Assembly (NCBI GenBank): GCA_902802535.1
Contig: CADCML010000019.1
Span: forward strand, 1 to 35,402
DNA length: 35,402 nucleotides
Reading direction: 5' to 3'
Origin: an uncultured Bacteroidia bacterium
GTDB lineage: Bacteria; Bacteroidota; Bacteroidia; Bacteroidales; F082
How positions within the stretch are numbered: position 1 is the first letter of the stretch; every line of letters begins with the position of its first letter. The notes under the pieces were generated by a model. It searched no databases, was not told where the DNA came from, and saw only the letters and a list, made by a program, of their open reading frames with translations. Positions 1 to 10,591 of the stretch are shown here, piece after piece. Both the position numbers and the translations under genes were made by a program.

Positions 1-1
1 G

Positions 2-1012
2 GAAAACAATCAATTCACGACCCGCTTGTTGTTCCATCATTTATTGGGGAAAGACGATATCGAATGGCTTTCGTTGTTTGCTAAATATGAATTGAATAAC
101 GAACAGAAGTTGTCGTTGGTTTTCATCCGTGAATTGGGCGCTATCGATAACATTACTTATCGTCAACTAAATAGTGATATTACAACTAGAAAAGCCACAT
201 TTGACCTGCATCGCATGTGTCAAGAGGGTTTGTTTGAATTGAGAGGACAGAGGCGAAACGCCTATTATGTTGCTGGACAGGAATTTGTGCGGCTTAATAG
301 TAGAGGTGATGACTTTAATGGTAGAGCTGACGACCTTAATAGTAGAGCCAACGGCCTTAATAGTAGAGCCAACGGCCTTAATGGTAGAGCTAACGAAGAA
401 ATAAGTAGAGCTGACGACGAAATGTATGGAGCTAATGATGAAATGTATGGAGCTAACGGAGAAATGTATGGAGCTAACGGAGAAATGTATGGAGCTAACG
501 GAGAAATGTATGGAGCTAACGGAGAAATAAGTAGAGCTAACGGAGAAATAAGTAGAGCTGACGGAGAAATGTGTAGAGCTGACGGAGAAATAAGTAGAGC
601 TGACGGAGAAAATGGTAGAGCTGACAGAGAAAATGGTAGAGCTGATGGAGAAATAAGTAGAGGTGACGCCCTTAATAGTAGAGGTGATGGCCTTAATAGT
701 AGAGGTGGCGGCCTTAATAGTAGAGGTGACGGCCTTAATAGTAGAGGTGACAGTTTGCCATTGGAATTAAAAGAAAGAATAAAACAACTTGGCAAGCGTA
801 CTGATCCCAAGGAAATGGAAAAATTGATTATAGATTTGTGTAATTGGAATCCTTTATCGCTTAAGGAAATAGCAAAACTAATAAAAAGAAAAACTTCTTC
901 CGTTAGATATTTGTATCTAAACAAGTTAATAACTCAAGGCAAACTCTTCTACACCATCCCCGAAATGCTAAACCATCCCAACCAAAAATACACCACAAAG
1001 AAAAAACAATAA
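2..1012 (+). CDS. C-terminal part of a RecG-like / AlbA-type ATP-binding transcriptional regulator (5' end outside window)
   Basis: The frame is open from base 2, before the first internal ATG at 26, so the gene starts upstream of the window. The first ~85 residues (LLGKDDIEWL, NNEQKLSLVF, IRELGAIDNITYRQL, YYVAG) match what I recognise as the C-terminal winged-helix part of Bacteroidales proteins annotated as RecG-like or AlbA_2/HATPase_c_4 ATP-binding regulators. The catalytic or DNA-binding N-terminus is not visible. Next comes a 154-residue stretch of 22 seven-residue repeats (293-754). The last ~85 residues (from LPLELKERIKQ) contain a second predicted helix-turn-helix (LSLKEIAKLIKRKTSSVRYLY) and a basic Lys-rich tail. 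So two DNA-binding-like domains are joined by a repetitive hydrophilic linker. Family assignment is from motif memory and the exact function is unknown. Confidence 0.7.
   Translation, partial: ENNQFTTRLLFHHLLGKDDIEWLSLFAKYELNNEQKLSLVFIRELGAIDNITYRQLNSDITTRKATFDLHRMCQEGLFELRGQRRNAYYVAGQEFVRLNSRGDDFNGRADDLNSRANGLNSRANGLNGRANEEISRADDEMYGANDEMYGANGEMYGANGEMYGANGEMYGANGEISRANGEISRADGEMCRADGEISRADGENGRADRENGRADGEISRGDALNSRGDGLNSRGGGLNSRGDGLNSRGDSLPLELKERIKQLGKRTDPKEMEKLIIDLCNWNPLSLKEIAKLIKRKTSSVRYLYLNKLITQGKLFYTIPEMLNHPNQKYTTKKKQ
293..754 (+). repeat. In-frame 21-bp minisatellite, 22 units encoding a heptapeptide
   Basis: There are exactly 22 head-to-tail 21-bp units with no frame break. Outer units encode L-N-S-R-(A/G)-(N/D)-G. 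Central units encode E-M-Y-G-A-N-G or E-I-S-R-A-D-G. Four adjacent EMYGANG units are identical at DNA level, which suggests recent slippage expansion. The 5' and 3' blocks are more similar to each other than to the middle. The repeat lies between two wHTH-like domains. Because of the repeat, the opposite strand is also open here, but I see no gene there. Confidence 0.95.
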
Positions 1013-1376
1013 TCATTGCAACTATGACCCAGCAAGAATTGAAGCATATTAGAATAAAACAAGATGATGTTCTTGGGAACCCACAATGATATTTATGTGG
1101 TGCTGATTGGGTGTTTGGAAGACTAGGCTGGTAATGTTTCAACCAGTGAGTCCGAAATCTGTGGACTTCAGGAATGCAATGTTGAGATGGCGATGAACTC
1201 CAAAGACATATCAAGAGATAATGCAATAAATGATTTATATATTTGCTGAATATGGCAAACTTTTTATAAAACCCTCCATATATTTCCAATCAAGAGTTCT
1301 TGCTTCCATTTTGGATGCAAATAAAAAGGGTTGACTTTAGCCTCTGTCAGTCTTTCGTTTGCCATATCCTTAGTTT
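1013..1376. other. Intergenic stretch without a convincing gene
   Basis: About 360 bp, AT-rich. A 21-codon frame at 1024-1089 begins MTQQELKHIR but stops quickly and looks like debris. An 11-bp perfect inverted repeat, ATATGGCAAAC (1250-1260) and GTTTGCCATAT (1357-1367), encloses 96 bp. No promoter or RNA gene was recognised. Confidence 0.5.
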
Positions 1377-1607
1377 TTAATTCTTAAACAATTCCCTTTC
1401 TTCTGGCGTGATTAAGTCCCAATCCTCAAGGGCTTCCAAAGGAGTCAGATGATGGCGACGGGCAATCTTGTATTCTCGGGTCATTCCGTAGCGGTCGGCT
1501 ATCCGCATGGCGATACGGTCTTGGGCAACGTATTTGTTTTTCATGGCTGCTGAAAGGGTTTTGAGCAGTTCGCCTTTCAATGCATCACAAAAAAATCCGT
1601 GAAGCAT
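1377..1607 (-). CDS. Small hypothetical protein (76 aa)
   Basis: A short, charged, soluble ORF. The C-terminal ~55 residues (KYVAQDRIAMRIADRYGMTREY, RRHHLTPLEALEDWDLI, PEERELF) have the composition of a real small protein and resemble short orphan proteins I have seen next to accessory genes in Bacteroidales. I cannot assign a family. There is an internal ATG at 1544 (MKNKYVAQ), so the product may be only 55 residues. It lies just beside the 108-bp inverted-repeat element (1614-1721), which occupies where its promoter would be. No function is proposed. Confidence 0.45.
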   Translation of the reverse strand: MLHGFFCDALKGELLKTLSAAMKNKYVAQDRIAMRIADRYGMTREYKIARRHHLTPLEALEDWDLITPEERELFKN

Positions 1608-1613
1608 TCTTTA

Positions 1614-1721
1614 TACGTGGAGGCTCGCCAAAGCCTGTACTACATCAAGAAAGCCCACGGAATCCGTGAGCGTTCCACTTACTCATGTAGTACAATTTTG
1701 AAATTTGGCGATTTCCACGTA
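1614..1721. repeat. 108-bp nested inverted repeat (MITE-like or structured RNA)
   Basis: Three collinear pairs of arms: TACGTGGA (1614-1621) with TCCACGTA (1714-1721); TCGCCAAA (1625-1632) with TTTGGCGA (1704-1711); GTACTACAT (1637-1645) with ATGTAGTAC (1685-1693). The centre contains CACGGA-A-TCCGTG (1656-1668). The outer ~30 bp on each side behave like terminal inverted repeats of a small non-autonomous element. No transposase is nearby. Confidence 0.75.
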
Positions 1722-1821
1722 CTGAGAAAAGCAAAAACGCTTATTATGTAACTATTTTAGTTGTTTTATCTCTTTATTTTTTTGTTGATTTGATTCGTAA
1801 TTGTTGTTAGATTTATCGCTG

Positions 1822-1981
1822 CAAAGATAGAATTTTTTTCATTGGATTATGACAAATCCCCATTTTCCTCTTTTTTCTATCTTTATGCCCATCTACATAA
1901 TCTTATCGATATGAAAAATTCTCCTTTATCTTCTTTTGTTTTTTCATGTAGTCCTACGCACTGAGTCCGTCAAACACCAAA
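1822..1981 (+). pseudogene. Decayed second copy of the GH97 gene promoter and 5' end
   Basis: This stretch aligns with 2890-3024 in the same order: CAAAGATA, TATCTTT, a TTATC motif, ATGAAAAATTCTCCTTTAT (1911; the real gene has one more A), TCATG.AGTCCTA.GC, CCGTCAAAC.CCAAA. The copy has lost one A in the A-run, so it is frameshifted and stops after 17 codons (1911-1964). It also lacks about 10 bp of signal-peptide coding sequence and ends at ~1981, only 10 bp before the stop of the Bro-N gene. It is a truncated duplicate, not a gene. Confidence 0.8.
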
Positions 1982-1991
1982 TAATCCCTAA

Positions 1992-5234
<3,243 letters not shown>

Positions 5235-5238
5235 TACA

Positions 5239-5268
5239 TGTAGAGACGGTGTGCACACCGTCTCTACA
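5239..5268. terminator. 30-bp perfect palindrome between convergent genes; likely bidirectional terminator
   Basis: Fifteen bases each side (TGTAGAGACGGTGTG and its exact complement) lie 4 bp after the GH97 stop and 8 bp before the rlmN stop. No U-tract follows on either strand. The sequence also belongs to a TAGRGAC-headed palindrome type seen again at 32551-32614, so it may be a dispersed repeat serving as a terminator. Confidence 0.7.
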
Positions 5269-5276
5269 ACCATAAT

Positions 5277-6293
5277 TTACAATAAATTTTTCGTTGACAG
5301 CAGCCCACAGGCAGCATCAATATCCTGTCCGCGTGAGGCGCGGATGGTGGCGATGATACCTTTTTCGTTCAAGGCATCGCGGAACCAGGTCATCGTGGCG
5401 GCATCGGGACTCTTCAGCGGAATGTTGGGCACGGCATGATACCTTATTAAATTAATGCGGCAGCGGGTGCTTCCCAAAAGTCGTGCGATTTCCTTGATGT
5501 GTTCCTTGCTGGCGTTCAGGTCTTTGAAGATAATGTACTCAAACGAAAGGCGGCGTTGTCCGTGCCAGTCGTGTTGCCTGACGGCGTGAATCACTTCCTT
5601 GATAGGATAGGTCTTTTCAATCGGCATCAGTTTGAGGCGCTCGTCGTGGAACGGGCTGTGCATACTGATGGCGAGGTTGCATTTCGATTCCTCCAAAAAG
5701 CGTTTCATGTTGGGAATCAGTCCGCAGGTCGAGACGGTGATGCGGGTCGGGCTCCAGCCTAAGGCCCATTCCTGCGTGAGGATGTCGAGGCAGCGCATCA
5801 GGTTGTCGTAGTTGGCCAAAGGCTCGCCCATGCCCATGAAGACGATGTTGGAGAGCGTGTCGAACTCGGGCAGGCTGAGGATTTGGTTCATGATTTCGGC
5901 CACGGAGAGGTTCTTCTGGAAACCCTGCTTGCCCGTGGCGCAAAAGAGGCAGTCCATCTGGCAGCCCACTTGCGTGGAAACGCACAACGTGGCGCGTTCG
6001 CGGTCGGGGATGTAGGCCGCCTCAACGAAATGTTCGCCGGCAGGGAAGAGGTATTTCTTCGTGCCGTCGGTCGAAACTTGCTCTTTGACGGGAGCCTTTA
6101 GTCCTGTTTCGTAATGTTCTGACAACAAGCTTCTTGCGCTCTTGCTGAGGTTGGTCATGTCGTCAAACGAGGCGCAACGCTTGAGGTAAAGCCAATCCAC
6201 AATCTGTTTGCCCGCAAAACGAGGCAGTTCCAATTGCTCCACGACCTCCTGAATCTCGGCGGGGGTCTTTCCTAATAGTATTTGTTTTTCCAT
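5277..6293 (-). CDS. rlmN: 23S rRNA (A2503-C2) / tRNA (A37-C2) methyltransferase, radical SAM
   Basis: 338 residues, normal length for RlmN. The radical-SAM cluster is CQMDCLFC (C111, C115, C118), within TQVGCQMDCLFCATGKQGF. The second catalytic cysteine is C329 in DIDAACGLL, equivalent to E. coli C355, which carries the methyl-cysteine intermediate. Other family motifs present are NIVFMGMGEPLANYDN and NLAISMHSP. RlmN is known to methylate A2503 in 23S rRNA and A37 in some tRNAs; here that is inferred from the conserved residues. The gene is convergent with the GH97 gene and divergent from the L,D-transpeptidase. A half copy of a dispersed REP-like sequence sits directly before its start codon and would form its leader. 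Confidence 0.96.
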   Translation of the reverse strand: MEKQILLGKTPAEIQEVVEQLELPRFAGKQIVDWLYLKRCASFDDMTNLSKSARSLLSEHYETGLKAPVKEQVSTDGTKKYLFPAGEHFVEAAYIPDRERATLCVSTQVGCQMDCLFCATGKQGFQKNLSVAEIMNQILSLPEFDTLSNIVFMGMGEPLANYDNLMRCLDILTQEWALGWSPTRITVSTCGLIPNMKRFLEESKCNLAISMHSPFHDERLKLMPIEKTYPIKEVIHAVRQHDWHGQRRLSFEYIIFKDLNASKEHIKEIARLLGSTRCRINLIRYHAVPNIPLKSPDAATMTWFRDALNEKGIIATIRASRGQDIDAACGLLSTKNLL

Positions 6294-6294
6294 A

Positions 6295-6314
6295 TTTCGA
6301 CAAGCTCAATAACG
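6295..6314. repeat. Half-site of the TTCGACA(A/G)GCTCA repeat
   Basis: TTTCGACAAGCTCAATAACG matches the left arm of the full elements at 28863-28928 and 31400-31472. On the minus strand it reads as the last ~20 nt before the rlmN ATG. Confidence 0.7.
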
Positions 6315-6320
6315 ATGCGG

Positions 6321-6328
6321 CAAAAATA
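6321..6328 (-). promoter_or_regulatory. Probable -7 box for rlmN
   Basis: On the minus strand TATTTTTG fits TAnnTTTG and lies 27 bp before the start. The REP-like half-site would fall within the short leader. Confidence 0.5.
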
Positions 6329-6355
6329 GGGAAAAATGTTTTGTGCTTCGTTTGT

Positions 6356-6388
6356 TATTGTGCAAACACCAAAAAATCCGTATCTTTG
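6356..6388 (+). promoter_or_regulatory. Bacteroidota promoter for the L,D-transpeptidase gene
   Basis: TATTG at 6356-6360, a 20-bp spacer, then TATCTTTG at 6381-6388; ATG at 6408. Confidence 0.65.
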
Positions 6389-6407
6389 CACATTCTTTTG
6401 AAACCCA

Positions 6408-7019
6408 ATGAAAAATATGACACTGATATTAAGTTTGTTGGCGGCTCTGTTTGCCATGCCGTCGTGTGGCTCCTCGGAGCAAAAGGAGAATGTAACCGTT
6501 GAAACGGGCGTAACGGATACTATCAAAGCTGTTCCTGCCGATACGGCTACGTATTATTCCGATGTGGTGGACAAAAAGAACTGCTTTATCCTCATTTCCA
6601 AGCCTGAATACCGTCTTTATGTGTGCGAAGTGGTGGACGGCGACACGGTCAAGCGCGTGCATTATCCTGTCTGTGTGGGACTTGCGAAAGGCCAAAAACA
6701 GAAAAAAGGCGACATGAAAACGCCTGAATGTACGTCGGAAAATCCCTTCACCATCACTGAAATTGTGGATGCCTCGCAATGGACGCACGACTTCGGCGAC
6801 GGTCGCGGCTCGATTTTGTCTTATGGCAACTGGTTCATGCGACTGAAAACGCCAGGCCATTCGGGCATTGGCATCCATGGCAGCACCAACAATGAAAGCT
6901 CGGTGCCAGGGCGTGGCAGTGAGGGGTGCATCCGATTGAGAGACAATGATTTGGATGTACTGAAAGCCAAATATGCCTTTGTCGGGATGCGGGTGGTTAT
7001 CCTCGCCGATGAGGAATAA
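6408..7019 (+). CDS. L,D-transpeptidase (YkuD domain) lipoprotein
   Basis: 203 residues. The N-terminus is a lipoprotein signal with lipobox MPSC (C20), placing it on a membrane facing the periplasm. The YkuD domain runs from about residue 56 (CFILISKPEYRLYV) to the end. The catalytic signature is complete: H157 in GIGIHGS, then S171-x-G-C174-I-R176 in RGSEGCIRL, with C174 as the nucleophile. Family members cross-link peptidoglycan (3-3 links) or attach proteins to it; which one applies here cannot be told. It has its own promoter and is convergent with the glycosyltransferase gene, with only 12 bp between the two stops. Confidence 0.92.
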   Translation: MKNMTLILSLLAALFAMPSCGSSEQKENVTVETGVTDTIKAVPADTATYYSDVVDKKNCFILISKPEYRLYVCEVVDGDTVKRVHYPVCVGLAKGQKQKKGDMKTPECTSENPFTITEIVDASQWTHDFGDGRGSILSYGNWFMRLKTPGHSGIGIHGSTNNESSVPGRGSEGCIRLRDNDLDVLKAKYAFVGMRVVILADEE

Positions 7020-7031
7020 AGCCGTGAGAGG

Positions 7032-8648
7032 CTATTCTTTGGCGTCGAAAAACTCGTTGGCGGACTGATAGGTCGTGTGGTGGGTCGGTGTGCAAACGGA
7101 AAGCTTGCCGTTGCCGCCTACACGTTGCAGCCTTGAGAGCATGTCCCTCTGCCTTTCAAGATAGGTTTCAAACTTACTGTTTTCGATGACAATGTAGTCG
7201 AAGTCCCAAGTGAAAGCGGCTTCGATTAACTCTTTGTCGTCCGTCATTACCGAATAGCCCTTGCGTTTCATCTGGATGAAGGGGCCGTTTTGTGCATAGC
7301 CGAAAAGACATAGTATTTTGGCATTTTTCGGAACATTGAGCGAGTCGAGCAGTCGGTCCGCGTCTTTGAGGTTGTTATAGCTGATTTCGCCATGGTTTTC
7401 CTGCAACCTTCTCGTCGTTTGGGTTTCGACCACGTTGCGAATCATCACCACGGCTAAAATGGCCACGACAAGACATTCCGTTACAAGGATAATAGTGCGT
7501 TTGCTGGCAGGAATGGCCTTCAGCGACAATGCCAACAACAGCAACAGGGGTAGGAGGAAAGTGTCGATGAAGTAGTAGTCATGGTACTGTATTTGTTGCA
7601 TCATGGCCACGGTAAACAACAGACAACCAAAAAGTTGTATGGATGGAAGCCACCAAAGCGAAAGAGGTTGTTTCGCGGAAGCTGAGTCGGTGTGTCTTTT
7701 CTTGGCGATGGCATGAAAAACAGCAAAGGCGATGGCAAAAAGGGCAAAAACGAGGAACAGCCAATAATGGAGGTGCTGAAAGTATTGGAACGCCCAATTG
7801 TTGTAGGCCTCGGTGATGAGTTCTTGGGCATCCTGCCAGCTTTCGGGTGGGAGTAGGTTGTTGAGGAAGATGGTGCCGTGGGTGAGCCTCAGGTGGCGAT
7901 TCCAAAGGAACGAGGCAAGGTAAGCCGCGATAGCGAGGACGACGGAAGGCAGCTTATTGAGGAAAGAGGTTTCCTTGCGCATGACCCGCAGCATCTCGAA
8001 ACAAAGCATGGCAATCAAGGCGATGGCGAAAGTGGTGCGCATCAGCAAGGCCAAGGTCAGGAAGGCGACACTGAGGTGGAAATGCTTGATTTGCTCGCCT
8101 TCGTGATACTTCAAGTAAAACCATAAACCGACGATGCTCATCGAGAGGGCGGGGATACCCGGCAAGAAACCGTTCATGTAATACGCCACGATGGGTGAGG
8201 TCATGGCGACTATGACGACGAGCATGGATTTGGGCCAGTCGCGGGTGATAAAGTAACTGATTTTGAACAAGAAAAAGAGGCCGACAAAAGCTATAAACAG
8301 AGTCCAAAGGCGGAACACCCACGGCGCATCGGTGTCGAAAAGCCGCATCAGTAGGGCGACGATGTACTCGTGAACGGGGAAGTCGGCGGAGGTGATGGTC
8401 GTTTCTGAGGCTTCCTTCCACCAGCCCGGAAACTGCTTGTTATAAATCATCGTCTCGGGATGGAAAAAGTCAAAGCCGTTATTGATGAACCCAACCGACA
8501 GGGCGTAATGGTCTTGCTCGGCCCAAGCGTGGATGTGAGAGGGATACTCGTTCATGTAGCCGCGTTGGATGAACAAACCCGCCACCACGATGAGTGCCAA
8601 GGCGATGAGATGTCCGAATGACGGTTTGTCTTTTAACGATTTGTTCAT
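7032..8648 (-). CDS. Polytopic membrane glycosyltransferase, GT39/ArnT-like (GT-C fold)
   Basis: 538 residues from the ATG at 8648. Longer upstream starts would run through the preceding gene in an unlikely, Arg/Pro-rich frame. About ten hydrophobic helices are visible. After the first helix there is a periplasmic loop with acidic residues (HAWAEQDHYALSVGF), as in GT-C enzymes that use a polyprenyl-phosphate sugar donor. Hydrophobic segments follow through ~420, then a soluble C-terminal domain (DADRLLDSLNVPKNAKILCLFGYAQNG...) of about 120 residues. The ATG overlaps the TGA of the upstream gene (ATGA), so the two are translationally coupled. The acceptor (lipid A, protein or glycan) is unknown. 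Family-level call only. Confidence 0.75.
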   Translation of the reverse strand: MNKSLKDKPSFGHLIALALIVVAGLFIQRGYMNEYPSHIHAWAEQDHYALSVGFINNGFDFFHPETMIYNKQFPGWWKEASETTITSADFPVHEYIVALLMRLFDTDAPWVFRLWTLFIAFVGLFFLFKISYFITRDWPKSMLVVIVAMTSPIVAYYMNGFLPGIPALSMSIVGLWFYLKYHEGEQIKHFHLSVAFLTLALLMRTTFAIALIAMLCFEMLRVMRKETSFLNKLPSVVLAIAAYLASFLWNRHLRLTHGTIFLNNLLPPESWQDAQELITEAYNNWAFQYFQHLHYWLFLVFALFAIAFAVFHAIAKKRHTDSASAKQPLSLWWLPSIQLFGCLLFTVAMMQQIQYHDYYFIDTFLLPLLLLLALSLKAIPASKRTIILVTECLVVAILAVVMIRNVVETQTTRRLQENHGEISYNNLKDADRLLDSLNVPKNAKILCLFGYAQNGPFIQMKRKGYSVMTDDKELIEAAFTWDFDYIVIENSKFETYLERQRDMLSRLQRVGGNGKLSVCTPTHHTTYQSANEFFDAKE

Positions 8649-10492
8649 GGCTTCAGAATCCAAACGTCCTCCAAGTCGATGTCCCAGCCGGCTTTCAGGT
8701 CGAGGGCATCGTAGTATTCGATGACGGTCTCGGGCTGGATGCGGTAATGATAGTTGCCCGTGCTCCATTTGCCGTTGCCGTCGGCATCGAGGAGGGCACG
8801 GAGCTTGTATTTGGCCGGCAACAGGTGTTCAAACATCACCTCTTCTTCACCTTTAATGACTTGTTCCTCAAGCACTTTTCCGTTCTCGTTCAGGAGTTGC
8901 ACCACCACTTGTTTCATGCCCGCGGGCGGTTTGACGGTGATGTAGATGTTACCGTATTCGTCGTCTTTCATGCGGTGGAATTCGGCCTTGATGGGTTCGT
9001 TGGTGCGCCCTCGAATGCCGAAAAAGACCGAGTCGGGAATCTCGAAACTATAGCTTAAATCGGCTGAGAACGGTGTGGTCAATCGGTATTGCAGGCCGTA
9101 TTCGTCGGCTTTTTCGAAGGCGAGGGTGTCATAATACACTATGGTATCGCATTTGAAAACGGCCGAGTCATGCATTTGATAGCTGACGACGGGTTCGGAA
9201 AACGTCAGGATGAGATCTTGGCCCGGGATAAGCCCATCGCGACCGAGCAGGTTGTTACTGACTTTCAGCGTTTCGGGCTTCCTGTTTCGGGCGTTCTTGT
9301 CCTTGAATTTCAGGCTGTAGCGCGACGAGTCGTTGATGACGGTGTCGTGTTTCACATGCACCCATAGGCTATCCTTCATATTGGGCGTGAAATACCACCA
9401 AACCGTATCATGCTCAGCTGAATGCAGTGTGACGAGATTGAAAGTGTCGGGCAGCATTTCAGGGGTCATCACCACGGCTTCCTTGGCGGGATGGCGGAAC
9501 ACGAACCGCAAAAGGCCTTCCTCGACCAACTTCTTTTCCAACAATACTTGCGTGGAATCCACCTCAGTGAACATATAGAGCGTGAGGTTCAAGGCATTTT
9601 GGTCGAAAACTCTTTGAGGCAGGGTGTCTTGTGGCAAGGTTTGCAGCGTGTCGGGAATAAGGGTTAGGCTGTCATGCTCAATTTCCACTAACGAATCAGC
9701 TGGAATAAAAAGTGTTGAGTCGTTGATAATCAGTGTACTGTCGATTATTGTTGAATCCAGGACTTGTGGTTTCGGGGGTGTCCAGGGATACGAGGCTGGC
9801 ACTAAAGTGTCCAGAAACGCCACTTCTTCATTGGGCAAATCGAAATAAAGATTGGCGTTAGCATCCTTTAAGGCGAAGACGAGATACTTCTTGTCGGCCA
9901 ACCCATTGAGGCTGAACTTGCCTTCTTTGTCAGTCTTGGTGAGGTAGTTGGGCACCGTAGTCATCGGCAGCGAGTCCAAATTGTCGCGGTCGGCGGCATA
10001 CAGAGAAACATAAACGTCTTCAACGGGTTTTTTGTCCACGGCATTGAGCACTGTGCCCGCGATGCAGAGCGTGTCGATGTGGTCGCCGGTCGAGAAGCTA
10101 TACACATAATCCTTGAGTTGATTACCTTCGTGCAAGTCCTTGATGGCCGCGCCGAAGTTGATGGTGTAGGTCGTGTTAGCCGCTAAAGTTTCCTTGAATT
10201 TGATGATTACAGTTTTGTTCTTCAGCTTGATATCGGGTTTTTCGCTCAAGGGCGGCGAAATCATCACGTTCTGGTTGGCGTTTTCGAGAGTGATGTATTC
10301 GTCGAAGGTGAGTTCTATTTTCTTGCCGATGAAATTGGTGCTGCGGTTTTCGGGCACCGTTCCAACGACTTTAGGCGGCGTTTCATCCTTTGGGCCGCCC
10401 GTGGGAGCCACCGCATTGGCGCAACGCTGCGCGAGGAAGGCAGTGAGCATCACGCCAATCGCAAAAAGAATATGTTTCAACTTTCGAATCAC
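8645..10492 (-). CDS. Ig-like (Big_5/SbsA-type) domain lipoprotein
   Basis: 615 residues if translated from the GTG at 10492. A TTG at 10480 would give a cleaner lipoprotein signal starting M-K-H-I-L-F and ending AQRC, and may be the true start. After the lipidated Cys comes the Bacteroidota hallmark PTGGPKDETPPKV. A Big_5-like Ig domain follows (ENRSTNFIGKKIELTFDEYI, PPLSEKPDIKLKNKTVIIKF, TYTINFGAAIKDLHEGN). Then a carboxypeptidase-regulatory-like beta domain (IAGTVLNAVDKKPVEDVYVSLY) and further beta-rich sequence to the end. Members of this family are conserved, abundant surface or periplasmic lipoproteins of unknown role. It is first in a two-gene operon with the membrane glycosyltransferase, so they may act in one envelope process (inference). 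Confidence 0.85.
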   Translation of the reverse strand: MIRKLKHILFAIGVMLTAFLAQRCANAVAPTGGPKDETPPKVVGTVPENRSTNFIGKKIELTFDEYITLENANQNVMISPPLSEKPDIKLKNKTVIIKFKETLAANTTYTINFGAAIKDLHEGNQLKDYVYSFSTGDHIDTLCIAGTVLNAVDKKPVEDVYVSLYAADRDNLDSLPMTTVPNYLTKTDKEGKFSLNGLADKKYLVFALKDANANLYFDLPNEEVAFLDTLVPASYPWTPPKPQVLDSTIIDSTLIINDSTLFIPADSLVEIEHDSLTLIPDTLQTLPQDTLPQRVFDQNALNLTLYMFTEVDSTQVLLEKKLVEEGLLRFVFRHPAKEAVVMTPEMLPDTFNLVTLHSAEHDTVWWYFTPNMKDSLWVHVKHDTVINDSSRYSLKFKDKNARNRKPETLKVSNNLLGRDGLIPGQDLILTFSEPVVSYQMHDSAVFKCDTIVYYDTLAFEKADEYGLQYRLTTPFSADLSYSFEIPDSVFFGIRGRTNEPIKAEFHRMKDDEYGNIYITVKPPAGMKQVVVQLLNENGKVLEEQVIKGEEEVMFEHLLPAKYKLRALLDADGNGKWSTGNYHYRIQPETVIEYYDALDLKAGWDIDLEDVWILKP

Positions 10493-10497
10493 GGCTG

Positions 10498-10505
10498 CAA
10501 AGGTA
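10498..10505 (-). promoter_or_regulatory. -7 box for the Ig-like lipoprotein operon
   Basis: On the minus strand TACCTTTG fits TAnnTTTG. It is only 5 bp before the GTG at 10492, so transcription would begin at or just before that codon. This favours the TTG at 10480 as start, or else near-leaderless translation. Confidence 0.5.
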
Positions 10506-10550
10506 AGAATTTGTTTGATAGTTTGGTTTTTTAGTTGTTCGGCGATAAAA

Positions 10551-10591
10551 TTCCCAAGATTTTCAATTGTTTTTTCCCAAGATTTTCAATT
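10551..10591. repeat. Two direct copies of an 18-bp sequence in the 10493-10806 intergenic gap
   Basis: TTCCCAAGATTTTCAATT occurs at 10551-10568 and again at 10574-10591. TTCGGCGA flanks the pair on both sides. The rest of this 314-bp gap holds no gene. Near its right end are two small hairpins, AGTGTTT/AAACACT (10748-10767) and AATCC/GGATT (10778-10791), downstream of the T9SS gene stop; these could end its transcript, but neither has a clean U-tract. Confidence 0.7.

Noticed and set aside
293-754. CRISPR array or adhesin RGD repeat
   Set aside because: Units are contiguous with no spacers. The SRGDG units contain RGD, but the protein is cytoplasmic and DNA-binding, so an adhesion role is unlikely.
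265-924. Long open frame on the minus strand opposite the heptapeptide repeat
   Set aside because: It is open only because the 21-bp repeat has no stop in that frame; composition is Leu/Ser/Pro-rich repeat sequence and there is no start context.
903-1289. Minus-strand frame of 128 codons
   Set aside because: Cys/His/Trp-rich with no family pattern; overlaps the 3' end of the RecG-like gene and debris.
1581-1749. Plus-strand reading frame across the nested inverted repeat (YVEARQSLYYIKKAHG...)
   Set aside because: No start codon in frame, and the paired arms explain the sequence better.
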